This document shows positions 47,580-59,473 of a stretch of 64,000 bases of DNA, one piece after another; the first letter of the stretch is position 1; every line of letters begins with the position of its first letter. The notes below the pieces were generated by a model. That model saw only the letters and a program-made list of their open reading frames with translations, searched no databases and was not told the origin of the DNA. Made by a program: the position numbers and the translations under genes. This DNA is from Argentina anserina (Eukaryota; Streptophyta; Magnoliopsida; Rosales; Rosaceae): assembly GCF_933775445.1 (NCBI RefSeq), contig NC_065877.1:31000001-31064000 (forward strand), written 5' to 3'.

Positions 47580-49883
47580 ATGGAAGTTGCAAGCCCACTA
47601 AAGGATAGTTCTTCTCTATCATCAAGTCCTTTTTCTTCTCCAAATGTTGGAGCCTTGCTCAAGATCAAGATCATTTCATGGTAAGATGGTTTTTTTTAAT
47701 TACTTTCATGAAGCATTTTATAGTTTTTCAAGATGATTCACTGATGTGTGATTCTTTTTTCAGGACTCAAGAGACTGGTTTGCCTGTTTCTGTTACTGTC
47801 CGAGTTGGCGGCAAGACCTTTAACCTTCACAAGGTAAGGAAATGAATCTTAGAGGTTTAGTTTTCATGGAAGTTTTAGATCTCAATATTCTCAACTTATA
47901 AACTGTCTCATTTTGACTTAGGCTTTTGCAATTTGTGATTTTTCAGTACCCAATATTTTCAAAAAGTGGCTATTTTAAGAAAAGGCTGAATGAATCAGCT
48001 GAGGTTGATCTACCACTAGACTTCCCAGGAGGTCCAGAGACTTTTGAGATGATTGCATTATTCATCTATGGCTCCTCCACATTGATTGACCCTTTCAATG
48101 TTGTAGCCTTGAGATGTGCAGCTGAATTTCTTGAAATGACAGAAGAATATTTTTCTGGGAACCTCTGCCAGCGCTTTGATCTCTACTTAAACCAAGTGGT
48201 CATGCAGAGTTGGAATGACACCCTAATAGTACTTCAAAAGTGCCAAACTTTGCTTCCATGGTCTGAAGACTTGCTAATCGTGAGTCGCTGCATTGAGTGC
48301 CTAGCATTCATGGCTTGTATGGAGATTCTTGATCCGGAGAGAAGGCGTGACACACCAGTACTCACATTGGATACTTTGAGCACCCGAAATTGGAACTGTG
48401 AAATGGGGAAGGAGATTATGAGTCAGGACCTCTGGATCAAGGATCTCATTGCTCTACCATTTGGGTTCTTTAAGAGGATAATAGGGTCCTTGAGAAGACA
48501 AGGTATGAAAGAGAAGTATTTGAGTCCCGTTATTGTTTTCTATGCTAATAAATGGGTACTTTCAAAGAAGGCGATCCAATTGTGGGAGAACTCTGGTCAC
48601 AAGATTGGGGATGATCATAATGTTTCAGTCATCCTTCAAGGTGTTCTTGATTTGCTTCCCAAGGGGGAGAAGGCTAGCCGAGCAATCCCCGTTGGGTTTT
48701 ACTTTGCAACTCTCTCGAAATCCCTTGAAGTAGGTTTGAGAGATGATAGCAAGGCAAAGTTGCAAGAGCAGATTGTAAATCAACTGCACTTTGCCCAACT
48801 AGAAGACTTTATCTTCCCGGAAAGTGGAACTGAGTCAGTATCATCTAGCATGGAGCTGGCTACGATGGAGAGCATAATTTCGACATATGTGTCAGCTAAC
48901 TTGGACAAGGATCATAGCCTTTCAGCAGGGAATTCTATTGTTGCAGAATTGTGGGATGCATATCTTACTCACATAGCTACTGATCCCAACATGCAGCCTA
49001 TAAGATTCATGGAACTCATTGAAAGATTACCAATATCATACAGACACTGTCATGACAAAATCTACAGGGCAATGAACACCTTCTTGCAGGTAAACATGAT
49101 CTACGGACTTTCCTATCTACTTAAAATTACTCTAAAACCTAATGTTGACACAGTTGTACATTTTTTATTGTTCAGGCACACCCAACTGTCTGCCAAGAAG
49201 AGAAGTGGGCAGTGTGCAAGTACCTTAACTGCCAAAAACTGTCACAAGAGGCATGCATTGAAGCTGTTCAAAATGAGTTGATGCCACTGCGTTTGATTGT
49301 TCAAGCACTTTTTGTGCAGCAACTCAGCACACACCAAGCTTTCAAAGAATGCTCAGATTCGTTCCGATATGTACACTGTGGAGAGTTTTCTGGGAGTCTC
49401 TCAAACTCAAGGTGCCCAAATTCTAAAAGTCAGAATCTAGGGGATTGTCCTAGTCCATATACAGATGGAGCAGAGCCAGCTAGCAGCAGACCCTTGAGCA
49501 TTTTGCTACAAAAGGACCTGGTCAATCAGAGACCTGACCTATCGAGGAAAGAATACGAGTCAACAAGCTTCAGAATTCAGAATCTTGAGCAAGAGCTCAT
49601 GTCACTGAAGCGAAGCCTTCAATGGCAGAGCATTTCAAAGAAAAAAGAGCTGGTTTCAGCCACAGTACCAAGCATAAAACCATATAGTAAGGAAAGCAGA
49701 TCGATGAGCAAAAAGGGCAACCCACTTGGACATGCAACAGGTTGCATTGGCTCCATGAATTTCGCTTCTCAAAGAAGGTATGCAAGTCGACTGCTGAAGG
49801 TCTTTCGCAGAATTTCTTTGTTCGGAAGCAGAAAACAGAAGAGAAAGCCAGGTTCTAGAGCAGCAGAATACCTATCAGAATAA
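47580..49883 (+). CDS. BTB/POZ-NPH3 domain protein
   Basis: Member of the NPH3/RPT2-like (NRL) family, proposed substrate adaptors of CUL3 ubiquitin ligases; NPH3 itself acts with phototropins at the plasma membrane. Four exons (47580-47680, 47764-47833, 47947-49089, 49176-49883) join to 673 aa. The BTB domain begins near residue 44 with VTVRVGGKTFNLHKYPIFSKSGYF. The NPH3 domain (about 195-530) shows WIKDLIALPFGFFKRII, then AELWDAYLTHIATDPNM, RFMELIERLP, and the family's conserved Tyr at 454 in CKYLNCQKLSQEAC, then NELMPLRLIVQALFVQQL. A coiled-coil-like helix (IQNLEQELMSLKRSLQ) and a basic C-terminus follow. It resembles Arabidopsis At5g48130. The first two exons were placed from splice sites and the BTB match. 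Confidence 0.92.
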
Positions 49884-50333
49884 TTTGTATGAAAATTAGA
49901 ACCAGTAATGATCCTACAAATGGTGCCAATAATAACTCATGTCAAAATTGTCTTTACTTTATATGCTTGGTTTTAGCCAGAGATATAGGCATACCTATTT
50001 ATTCAAATGGTCAGCAAGTAGTTCTTGAAATTGTGAAGTGGATAAACATGGATAGAAGAACTAAGAGATACGGATTTCTAACTTATTTTCTTGCTCAAAC
50101 TTCACCACAGTAGCAGTTTTCGAAAAAAAAAACACTACTTGTATTAACATAAAGGGGGATACATGAGAGTTCATCACTACACCCAAGCCAAGGAAACCAT
50201 TAAGGTTCAGACTCCCCATGTTTGGACTTCAACCTACGGCTGCAGCCTGCAGGCAGTCAGCTACTTTTGCCTCATATAATACATAGCAATCCTAAAGAGA
50301 CATGTAATAGCAGAGAAAGAGCAACTGCTGTTT
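49884..50333. other. Spacer between convergent NPH3 and thymidine kinase genes
   Basis: 3' untranslated sequence of both genes (they face each other). The open frame at 49889-50113 has no domain. A polyA-like stretch (gaaaaaaaaaac) sits near 50121-50132. Confidence 0.5.
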
Positions 50334-51489
50334 CTAAATAACTTGGGCTATTTCTGAGATAGTGCCACTCTTAGATTTATGAGACTCCACAACACTTCTT
50401 GCAGCTTTGATAAGAACTTGCCCATTAACATAGTGTTGGCGACAAACAGGCATGTACACATCAGCCCCGCCAATCAGTTCAGTCTCGGTCGCCTCCGTCT
50501 TCCTTAGGGTAAAGAAAGCTCTTTTACCACACATTTCGCATCGAGCTGTCAACTTGGTCACTGTATCAGCAAGCGGCACTACATCAAGCACCGAGCCAAA
50601 GCTCCTCCTGTCAATAAGAATCGTAGACACCATTTAAAACCAACTTACATCACAAGCACAGTGACAATCAAACAGACCAAACAAAAACTCGAACTAAAAA
50701 ATTAAGCACCTCAAGTAATCACCATCCAGGCCTGCAACAATCACAGTCTTCCCATCATGATCAGCAGCCGTGCAGCAGAAATCATACAGATCATCAAAAA
50801 ACTGAGCCTCATCGATACCAACAACATCAAGCTGTAAACAAACACCGATACCAACAATACAATTAGACCCTCTAATCCACCTAATCAAACTACACAACCT
50901 GCAAATAGCCTCAACCCCAGTTCACAAAACATCACAACAAACACAAATCCTTCAGTCAGTACTTTTATCCTAACTAAATAATCTTCTCAGACCCACTTCA
51001 CAGAACATGCCTCATAACTCATAAGCTCAAATTTCATCATAAAAATAAAAACTTTTCTAAAACCCAAGAATACTCATCTCCAAAAACTCACCTTTTCATA
51101 AGCATCTCCTCCAAATCTGTGCCTAAACGAGGACAGATCCGGCAGAGCCCAGCACGGAAACTTGGCCCCATCATGAGTCACCACCGAATCAATAGCATAC
51201 CTGTTATCCTTGCTCGACTTTATCATCGCCACATTTCTAAGATTCAAAAGCCAAACCAGAGATAAGAACTGGGTCAAAGTTTCAAACTTTAAACTTCAAA
51301 CTCAGATCACACCCAAAAAAAAAGGTTGAAACTTTACCTGCCGCTGGCGCCCTCGGACTTGATGCGGCGGAGGAGAGCGGTGGTCTTGCCGGCGAACATG
51401 GGACCCATGATGACGTGGACCTCGCCGGAGGGTCGGCGGGAAGGGGAGGAGTCGGTGTTGAGGGGGATGGAGGGTTTGAAGGAGGCCAT
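50334..51489 (-). CDS. TK1A: Thymidine kinase, cytosolic TK1a-like
   Basis: Phosphorylates thymidine to dTMP (salvage), needed for DNA replication and repair. Four minus-strand exons (51489-51338, 51236-51092, 50831-50710, 50607-50334) join to 230 aa; Arabidopsis TK1a is about 238. The P-loop GPMFAGKTT is at 29-37, the catalytic and Mg site DEAQFF begins at Asp106 with Glu107 as the general base, then [13 protein letters not shown], then the zinc site (CEMCG, with a later Cys in VCRQHY) and the substrate lasso [11 protein letters not shown]. The start MASFKPS lacks an organelle transit peptide. The frame stays open to an upstream ATG at 51723, which would add 78 residues; this is less likely because that stretch is low-complexity and lies in the probable 5'UTR. 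Confidence 0.95.
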
Positions 51490-53651
51490 GGTTTTGGGGT
51501 TGGAGTTGGAGAAGGGATTTGAAGTGAGGGGAAGAGAGAGGAGAGAGGAGATGGGAAGTGAAGGGTTTTCATGAGTGAGAATAAATAGAGAAACTTGAGT
51601 TTGAAAAGTTTGGAGGGAAACCTGAAAGTTTTGGTTTTGGAGGTAAAAAGGTTTGGATTGCTCAGCACACTTCTTCGGAATTTTAAATTGTTCGGCACAC
51701 TTCTTCAATTTCCAAATATTCACTCATTTTCTTTCCCTTTTTTATTTGGAGATTTTTAGAATGTATATATAAATGTCGGACAAATTAATGTGTATCCCTT
51801 TTTATTTTATATTTTATATCATCCATATTATATACATTGACCAAGGAATGTATGAATGTTCAATGTTTTGTTTCAATTTTTTTCTATATGAGACTTTTAG
51901 AGAGAATCAATAACACATTAAAATCATATATATACATATATATATATATATAGTTCTATAACGCGACATGCGGTGTGTGCGGTGTGCTCACGCCTAGTTC
52001 ACTCGATAAAGTCTAAAATTGACACTAATATTTGTTTAGGAGCTTAAACTTAGGCACAAAGAAGTGACAATAACATGAAATGAACTATTCAAATGCAAAT
52101 CAATGAAGACCGCTTTCGATGATCTACTCATAGTCAAGGATTGTTGGCTGGATTTATTTTCTGATTTAAACAAACATTAGTTCAAATGTATTTTTTTTCC
52201 ACGCTCATCAAAAGGGAATGAGTCTCTCTTGGGTATGAACTCGTACGTTGTTAGACTGCGATCAAAAGCTCCCGAAGATTATATAAGCTGATGGATCTAT
52301 CTGAACCCAAAATGTAAACAGCAAGGTGACCGTGTTTAGGTGATGGGGTGAAGGGGACAGTGCAACATAACTACATATATAAGGCATGCATATGTATTCC
52401 TCTTTGAACTATAAACTAGTTCACTGTATATGTTTATTTCTTCCATGTAGTCGATATTATATGCTGCATGTGAAAGCATGATGCCTCTTAATTCGATCGA
52501 TCTAGCTCCTTGATCATGATTCAGCACATGCACCAACTAGTGGTTATAGCTAGACTTACAGCCGAGCTAGCTGCACAGACCAATTATATATATATATATG
52601 ATATGTACATATATATGCATGGATCAATCTAATCCACTCACCTAAACCGTTACATCAAAACTTTGGATAAAATGAGGAGTTGAGGACCAAACTAATTAAC
52701 CCAAGTACCCAACAAGCTCGATCGCCCTATGATTACATCATTTACTTGTAATAAAAGGGTCGTGTTTGTGTAAAAATCGGGCAAATGTTAGTAGAGTACG
52801 TACGTAGGTCGAAATGTAAGAAAAGGGCAAACTTATAAATAAAATGCAGGTAAGAAAAGGGCTGACGGTTTCTACGACGCCAGCTACATACAAAGAGTGG
52901 GAAGATCAAAACAACTATCTTTTCGTGGAGTGCAGTCAGTGCACGACTGCACGTACGAATAAGGTTACCAATTTTAATCACCTACATGAATCATCCACAA
53001 ATTACAGAATTGTTGAGAGAGTTCGGATTGAAAAGTCTGATATCGGATGCCGATAGCAGGCAAATCTCCCATCTCTGGTAACGGGGGACTGCCTGCTGTG
53101 ATTTGGAATTTTGGATCGCCATACCTTATTGCCGTCCTAGCTTACAAAAAGATTTGACGCTCATCTGCGTTTGCATATCATGTTTAACTTTCTGTTATAC
53201 ATGTTTTGTTTTCAAACCCTCGATCAGTTCATTTTTGTTTTCATTTCATCAATTTAGTTGGTGGAAAATGGTGTTGGGTGACAGTCTTAGATGGTGATGA
53301 TTGTAACGTTAAATGATAAATTATGCTGATCGTATTTCCGGAAGATGAATTCAATGGGGCTGGCTTCTTTGGGGTTTGACCCTTTTAAGTAATCGATCTC
53401 GATGGTTAATTTGTGGTCTGCTTCGCCAAATTTTTCTATGTTGTGCATCTTGGTATCGTAGGCCTCGTTATCTGGTTGGATCAGATGGTGTTGGTAAACA
53501 TGGTTAAGCTAAATGATGTAGATGGTGTCGCTAACTTCGTGATTTCGGTGGGATAAACCTTGGCTTAGGTGGTCACGGTGAATTTTTGCCATGGATGTGG
53601 AGGATGCTTAGATCAAAACAAAGATGTCAGCTCTAAATACCGGTGGTAACC
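51490..53651. other. TK promoter side and AT-rich spacer
   Basis: CT/GA-rich leader of the thymidine kinase gene to about 51.6 kb, then AT-rich DNA with TA runs (around 51930 and 52585). No protein gene is supported; short ORFs such as 52844-53056 have no domain. Confidence 0.45.
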
Positions 53652-54117
53652 TGTTGAGAATATACATCACACATTGAGAATTAAAATATAACGTGTGAGT
53701 TTATAATGAGTTGAGACACTCCATCCATTATCAATTGGTTTTAGATGTGAACCTCATATTACTTTATCATGGTATCAGAGCAGGTTACTCACGTCCACGT
53801 ATGAAACCCAAATAGTCACACGAACTTCATCTTATCCAAAAAATGTTGTCCACGTGCGTAGCTTGAAAATTCGCCACACATGCGGGAGCGTGTTGAGAAT
53901 ATACATCTCACATTAAAAATTGAGACATAGTTTGTGGGTTTATAAGAATTTGAGTCAATTCATTCATTGTCAATTGATTTTGGATGTGAATCTTATATCA
54001 CTTTATTATAGTATCAAAGCGGGCTACCCATATCCACGTGTGAAGCCCAAATGACCACACGGACTCCACGTCACCCAAAATGTTGTCTACGTATATGGCT
54101 TGAAAATTCACCACATG
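53652..54117. mobile_element. TRIM retroelement in tandem: LTR-internal-LTR-internal
   Basis: Two 118-bp direct repeats (53652-53769 and 53891-54008) begin TGTTGAGAATATAC; the first ends CA. They differ at about 24 of 118 positions by eye. The first is followed directly by TGGTATCAGAGC (53770-53781), the primer-binding site complementary to initiator methionine tRNA; the second by its mutated form tagtatcaaagc. The 121-bp internal part (53770-53890) ends in a purine-rich tract, atgcgggagcg, next to LTR2. After LTR2 the internal segment is repeated (to about 54117) and then breaks off without a third LTR. No protein is encoded, as expected of a TRIM. An LTR-internal-LTR-internal order suggests unequal recombination between two elements. 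Confidence 0.8.
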
Positions 54118-55570
54118 ATAAATGTTGTCCTCATGTTATATGAATTTATTTACCAAAAGAACAATAAAAAATAGTTTTTGAGATGAGACCCAAGCGTGCT
54201 AGTGTGCAAAGTAACCCGAATATGCTATTTTTTGACCATTTTAGGCTACTTCTAGCACACACTTTTATGACACACTAACCCATGAATTGGAGACGGAGTG
54301 TGCCACAATGTGAGAATTGTGGCACAATAGCCCATGAGTTGGAGAATGCCTAATAGTCTTTAACCTAGCCTACAAGAATTTTTGGCCGTGTGATTTTGAT
54401 TTAAAAGAGAGGAAAATATAGCAAATAATAAAGACTAGTAAGTGAAATTAATTGATTATCTATTGAGAGAGCGTTAAATAAAATGTCTATAATAAACCCT
54501 GTAAAACATCATCGTTAGTATAGAATAAACAGAGATCGTTCAGTCCGGGGAATTGAATGGAACTCTAAACTTTTAGTGTTAACAACTAATGCGAGGTTTA
54601 AGATTGATTATTAACTACTAAAATAAAACTTAAATTACTATTTACATGATCGACTTCTCTTTAACAAACTTAAACCAAATTTACCATAACACCACATAAT
54701 TACAAGTTCGAACCTATTATGCATTCTAATTCGACCAATTACATACTTTTTAGACACCAATACAATTAGAACCTTAGGGGATCATCTAATCATGCAATAT
54801 TCAATTAACATTTAGATTGACTTAGGGCCTAATCTAAATTTGCATGCAATCGAATTCAATAACACTTAGAGTAGAAATCAAACAAGATTACACTTAAGCA
54901 CCAAATCTTTGTTTGAGACATGTTTCATGTATGACGTCACCCACTATGGTTTCACATGCAAATTTCCATAATTTTTACCACTTTTAATCAACACAAACCG
55001 AACATACTTAGGGCATGATTCGATTTGTGTCAATATGGTTGATGAATCTAGCATTCAAACACAATCTTAGGGACTGCATCCAAGCACTAAATTCATATGC
55101 ACATATCTGAAAATTATCTAAAAGTATGAGAAAGATGATTAGAACACAACAATATATATACAAACTCATTAATTATAGGAAACCATCAATTCGACAAAGA
55201 TCCAAAAATCTAATAAAACAATCTGAAAATTTCGATTCTTAATACAAACAATAATCTCACACAAACATCATACTACAATCTTCATAGACAAAGTATTGTA
55301 GACAATCAAAAACGAACAAACCAATGGAGATAAGTTGCGAGAATCACACGTTGTAGGAACTTTGGAGGTGTGTCTTCAATGGTGATTTCGGTGGAGATGG
55401 AATTGGTATATGGGGAGAAAAGCTTGCTGTTTTGTTGAAGAATGTTTGAGATAGTATTTTGGTAGAGTTTTGGCTCTTGAGTGCAAAGGAGAAGTGATGA
55501 TTTTTCTTTGTGAATGATGTGTTATTTATAGAAGAGTTTTGGCTCTTTGGATATTATAGCTTGAATTTTT
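54118..55570. other. AT-rich, retrotransposon-like spacer
   Basis: AT-rich DNA without a gene. The sequence from about 54530 (gatcgttcagtccggggaattg) onward has the look of non-coding retrotransposon DNA, but no LTR ends or target-site duplication were found. Confidence 0.35.
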
Positions 55571-55960
55571 TCTCCTCAATTTCTTTCACTTATTTTTGTC
55601 ATTGGTGGGTGCAATCTCATTTGATAAATTCCTTATTTTTCTCCTTTTTAGGTGTCTCATTCTTTTTCTCTTGCATTATCTCTTTTTATTCTCTTCATTT
55701 TTCTTTCTCCTCAATTTCTTTCACTTATTTTTGTCATTAGTGGGTGCAATCTCTTTTGATAAATTCTTTATTTTTCTCCTTTTTAGGTGTCTTATTCTTT
55801 TTCTCTTGCATTATCTCTTTTTATTCTCTTCATTTTTATTTCTCTATTTTTCTTTCACTTATTTTTGTCATTGGTGGGTGCAATCTCCTTTGATAAATTT
55901 CTTATTTTTCTCCTTTTTTAGGTGTCTCATTCTTTCTTTATTTTCCTCTTTTGCTTCTTT
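55571..55960. repeat. 135-bp pyrimidine-rich tandem repeat, about three copies
   Basis: The block tctcctcaatttctttcact, then tatttttgtcattggtggg, recurs so that tgggtgcaat falls at 55606, 55741 and 55875 (offsets 135 and 134). Copies are very similar, the third losing ctcc at its start. The long hydrophobic frame across it (55596-56036) is a by-product of the T-rich repeat. Confidence 0.85.
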
Positions 55961-57379
55961 TCCTCTATTTGTTTTCTTCATGCTAGATACACAATCTCAT
56001 CTTTTAAAATATGAAAATAATAAAATAAAAGAATAAAGACAAGATAATTCATATAAAAATATAAAGTAAGTTACTAGAATATGAGAGTAAAAATAGGAAA
56101 GTTACGGAATAAGCGTTTCAATTTAAGTATAACTTTCCTAAATAGTACGTTTTCTAGTCTAAAAAAGATTTCTAATGCAAGTAGGATTCTCAATATATCA
56201 CAAATGTTAGAGAAATGCCGATTAATGAAGACTCCTAATTTAACTAGGTTTTCTAGTTACACAAGGAATCATACTCTAAACAAGACTCTTGACAATTTTT
56301 GTATTTTCAACCTGTTTTAACACCAAAATGCAACCAACGCCACCATAGACTCCTAACTTGACTAAATGACTCAATACTACAACAATAAGAGTTAAGTAAA
56401 GTACAACTGGAGGTAAAAACATATTAAGAACGTCGCACAAAGTGCTCATATCATCTATTGTATTGGGTAACATGTTTAGACTTTAGTGCATTTCAAGTAA
56501 TGCTAGGATTGCTAGCTTAAATTTTCTAGACACATTATTAGATTTTACATAGCCTCAGTTTGGGTATTAAGTTCAAAAATAGAAAAACTCAGTTTTATGA
56601 AAACATGATCTCATATGCTTTTCAAAATCGTGGCTATTTAAGCAACTCATAATGTAAAATATAAGTGTTTATTTTGCTCAAATCTCAATACCAAATTAAA
56701 CCGTAGTTCGGTAACCCACTATAGTCGACATATGAGTTGATTTAGACATGCCGTTGAGTAAGCAGTTGTTGTCATCTTAGAGGTTGTGTATTGCCAATGG
56801 TGACGACTTTATTTAAGTATGCAAGATTTTGGTCTCAGTTGCATTTCATGTCAAGTTATGAGATGGGTAGTGTTTTTGGGAGTTTGAGTTAGCTTTTTCA
56901 TTCCTTTAACATCTAAATCAGTGCGTCGAATGAGATATTGACGAAGTACAAAGTTATCTCAATTAAGAGGAAAAGAAATGAACTTAGACAGTCAAATTAA
57001 GAACATGTATACTCAGACATTCAAATTAATTGTTCAATCCGCGTTGTATTGACATTGATGCATATTTAAAGAAAGAGATACAAAAATATAAATAATATTT
57101 CCACAAGAGTTAAGTTGAGTCATTATACTCTAGTCGTAACGGGTAAAGGTGTGGATAATCGTCGTGATACTATTCTCTTTCTCCGCTAAAGATTTTGTCC
57201 TTACCTCATTGGTAAATTTCTTTATGATAAAGCAAAATCAGGGATGGCCTCTAAATGAGATGGATGGTAGTATGGTACTAAGAAGTAAGAACTAGCTATT
57301 AAATTTTTCTTTTTGTTTGTTAGTTAGTTTGGCCAAGGATAGGATTAGCTACTCATATCCTGTTCTTTTGGCAACATTT
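55961..57379. other. AT-rich spacer
   Basis: No gene or clear repeat ends seen. Confidence 0.4.
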
Positions 57380-58176
57380 CAAGAACGGTACATGAACTAT
57401 CTTCCATTAATAATTAAGGGTACTTAACTTTCGTATCTACAACATTAATATATGAACTATCAAATTCGAACCACTTTTGATAGTCTTTGTTAGCTCACCG
57501 TTAACTTACCATCACATGACATATTTGCAAATGACAGTTTCGTCTATTCCAATTTTCTCATCATTTTACTATGATAAACCCTTATTCCTTACTGATATTA
57601 CTTCTGGCTTGTTTAGGTCAGCTACTTAGCCCCGTCAAGAAGCATAACTTCTTCCCTCATACTGCATACTCATACTATTAGAACTGTAGGATCTTTCCTC
57701 CGTAGTAAATCCTAATTGTGGTATTTATCCTTTTAAGTCTACAACACCATTCACCTTCCACCAAACCCATAAACTCTAAGTACAATAAATTTGACTACCA
57801 AACCTCTTTAACCACCCCTAAAAGACATCGGAGTGAGCACTTTATTCATACCTCAATATATGGGTGGATCTCCACCAAGTCTAAAGTACCTCCTTCTCCA
57901 TTGTTGAGTACGGTGAGTCCGGGAAATCAAATGTCATTGATCTCACAAAGAGAGAGAGAGAACTGACTTTTCCAATCAGTGTATCAGGTAAGATTAAGAT
58001 TAAGATGAGGTATACCACTCTACTCTTCATATTTTTAGTAATGGCATGATTGTATCGGTAAGCTAACAGAGATGTATAAAAAGTTGTTCAAATTCGATAG
58101 TTCATGTACTAATATTGTAGATATGAAAGTTAGTACTCTTAATTATTAGTGGAGGATAATTCATGTACTATTCTTA
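57380..58176. mobile_element. Foldback/TIR element, about 797 bp
   Basis: Inverted arms of about 96 bp: 57380-57475 (caagaacggtacatgaactat, then ataattaagggtacttaact) pair with the reverse complement of 58081-58176 with scattered mismatches. The middle of about 600 bp is ordinary AT-rich DNA with no transposase. No convincing target-site duplication was found, so the superfamily is uncertain (Mutator-like foldback is my guess). Confidence 0.7.
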
Positions 58177-59473
58177 TAATTTGACTTTTTTTTATTGGTT
58201 ATAATTGCACCACTAAACAAAATGAAATAATGAATCTTAAACTTGAGCACATGCACATTGTACAAAACTAAAAACTAAATCTAAAGTGATGGAAATCAAG
58301 GGCTAAGCTGGTTTCAAACAAATTTATGCAGCCTCATGTGATGCATGACACCCCTATATGCGGCTACTAATGTTGATGTTTTCCACCATGCATAAAAGTT
58401 AAACAGAGGGGAGAAGGTCCAGTAAATCTTCCCATTTTATCAGATCAGATCAGAGAAAAACCCACATTTTTCACTGCCCAAATCTCTCTGATTTCTCTGT
58501 TTGGGCATTTTCAGAGGAGAACTTGTGCTCAAATTTGAAATCAAACCCACACATTCTACAAAATCCCAAAAGGTTAAAAAATAGGGACAATATAAAGGAG
58601 GTGAAAATCTTCATCTTGCCAATTTACAGAGTTGCCTCTCCTCCTATATATTCCTTGCAGACCTCCCCAAACACCTTATCTTTCTCTCTCTACAAATACA
58701 CATTGTTTTTTTCTTTTAATCTTTTTTATAATCTCCTACCCATCTGTTTGGTAACTGAATTTGCATTTGGTAATCAAATAAACACCATTGAAAGAACAAA
58801 TAAAAAGGTTGGACGAGGGCAATATATAGACAGAGAGGAGGTTTGAGCATGCCCTCTGTTCTTATTCCTACGCTGCCTCCTCTCAGATCTTAGTTTCCTT
58901 CCAAGATTTCGCATCTGGTTTCTCTTTAAACGGTTCGTTTTTATTGGATTCGTGATTTGTTTGTTTCATCTCTTTTGTGGGAATTTTTGTTGTGTTTAGA
59001 TTTGGATCCTGCTTCACTTTTCTGATTGATATTGTTTCTGGGTTTACTTAATTCAGGGTGCAGTCTTTGATCGGTGAAGGATCGGATGCTTCATAATTGA
59101 ATCCAGGATTACCCTGTTTCTTGAATCGGATTACAATCTGTGTTTGTAATACTTTATATTAAGGTAGTGTTCTTTCTAGCTTGATTGGTTTGCTATGTAC
59201 TAATCCGCATTTGACTTCAGATAGCTGGAGCTTGGATTGGATTGGATTTTCTCTGCATTGATTGTGTTGAATTCATCAGAAAGTTTTGTGCTTTGTAGTC
59301 TGAGATTTATTGGATCAATGATTGATAAATAAAGACCCTGTCTTTGTTTGAATTGGTTGTCAGATTATGATAAAGTTTGCATCTTGATTGAGTTGGATCA
59401 CTTGATGCAAGTTTTGGTTGGCATTCGTGAATTTGCTGAGGTTTGAATTCGTGTGGCATGTTTTGCAGAGAAA
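58177..59473. other. Promoter and 5' leader of the hnRNP gene
   Basis: CT-rich leader sequence, with a TATA-like aatatataga at about 58820-58829. A short upstream frame of 14 codons (ATG at 58849, stop at 58891-58893) could lie in the transcript if it starts before it. The exon before the start codon begins after ttttgcag (ending 59468), so a 5'UTR intron is present; gt near 59164 is the best donor candidate. Confidence 0.5.

Noticed and set aside
49889..50113. 74-codon ORF after the NPH3 gene
   Set aside because: Lies between two convergent 3' ends; no domain.
51334..51723. Longer thymidine kinase start at 51723
   Set aside because: Frame is open but the added 78 residues are low-complexity leader; the cytosolic TK1a start at 51489 fits the family better.
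55596..56036. Hydrophobic 146-codon ORF resembling a membrane protein
   Set aside because: It follows from a T-rich 135-bp tandem repeat; the repeated Phe/Leu pattern is a repeat artefact.
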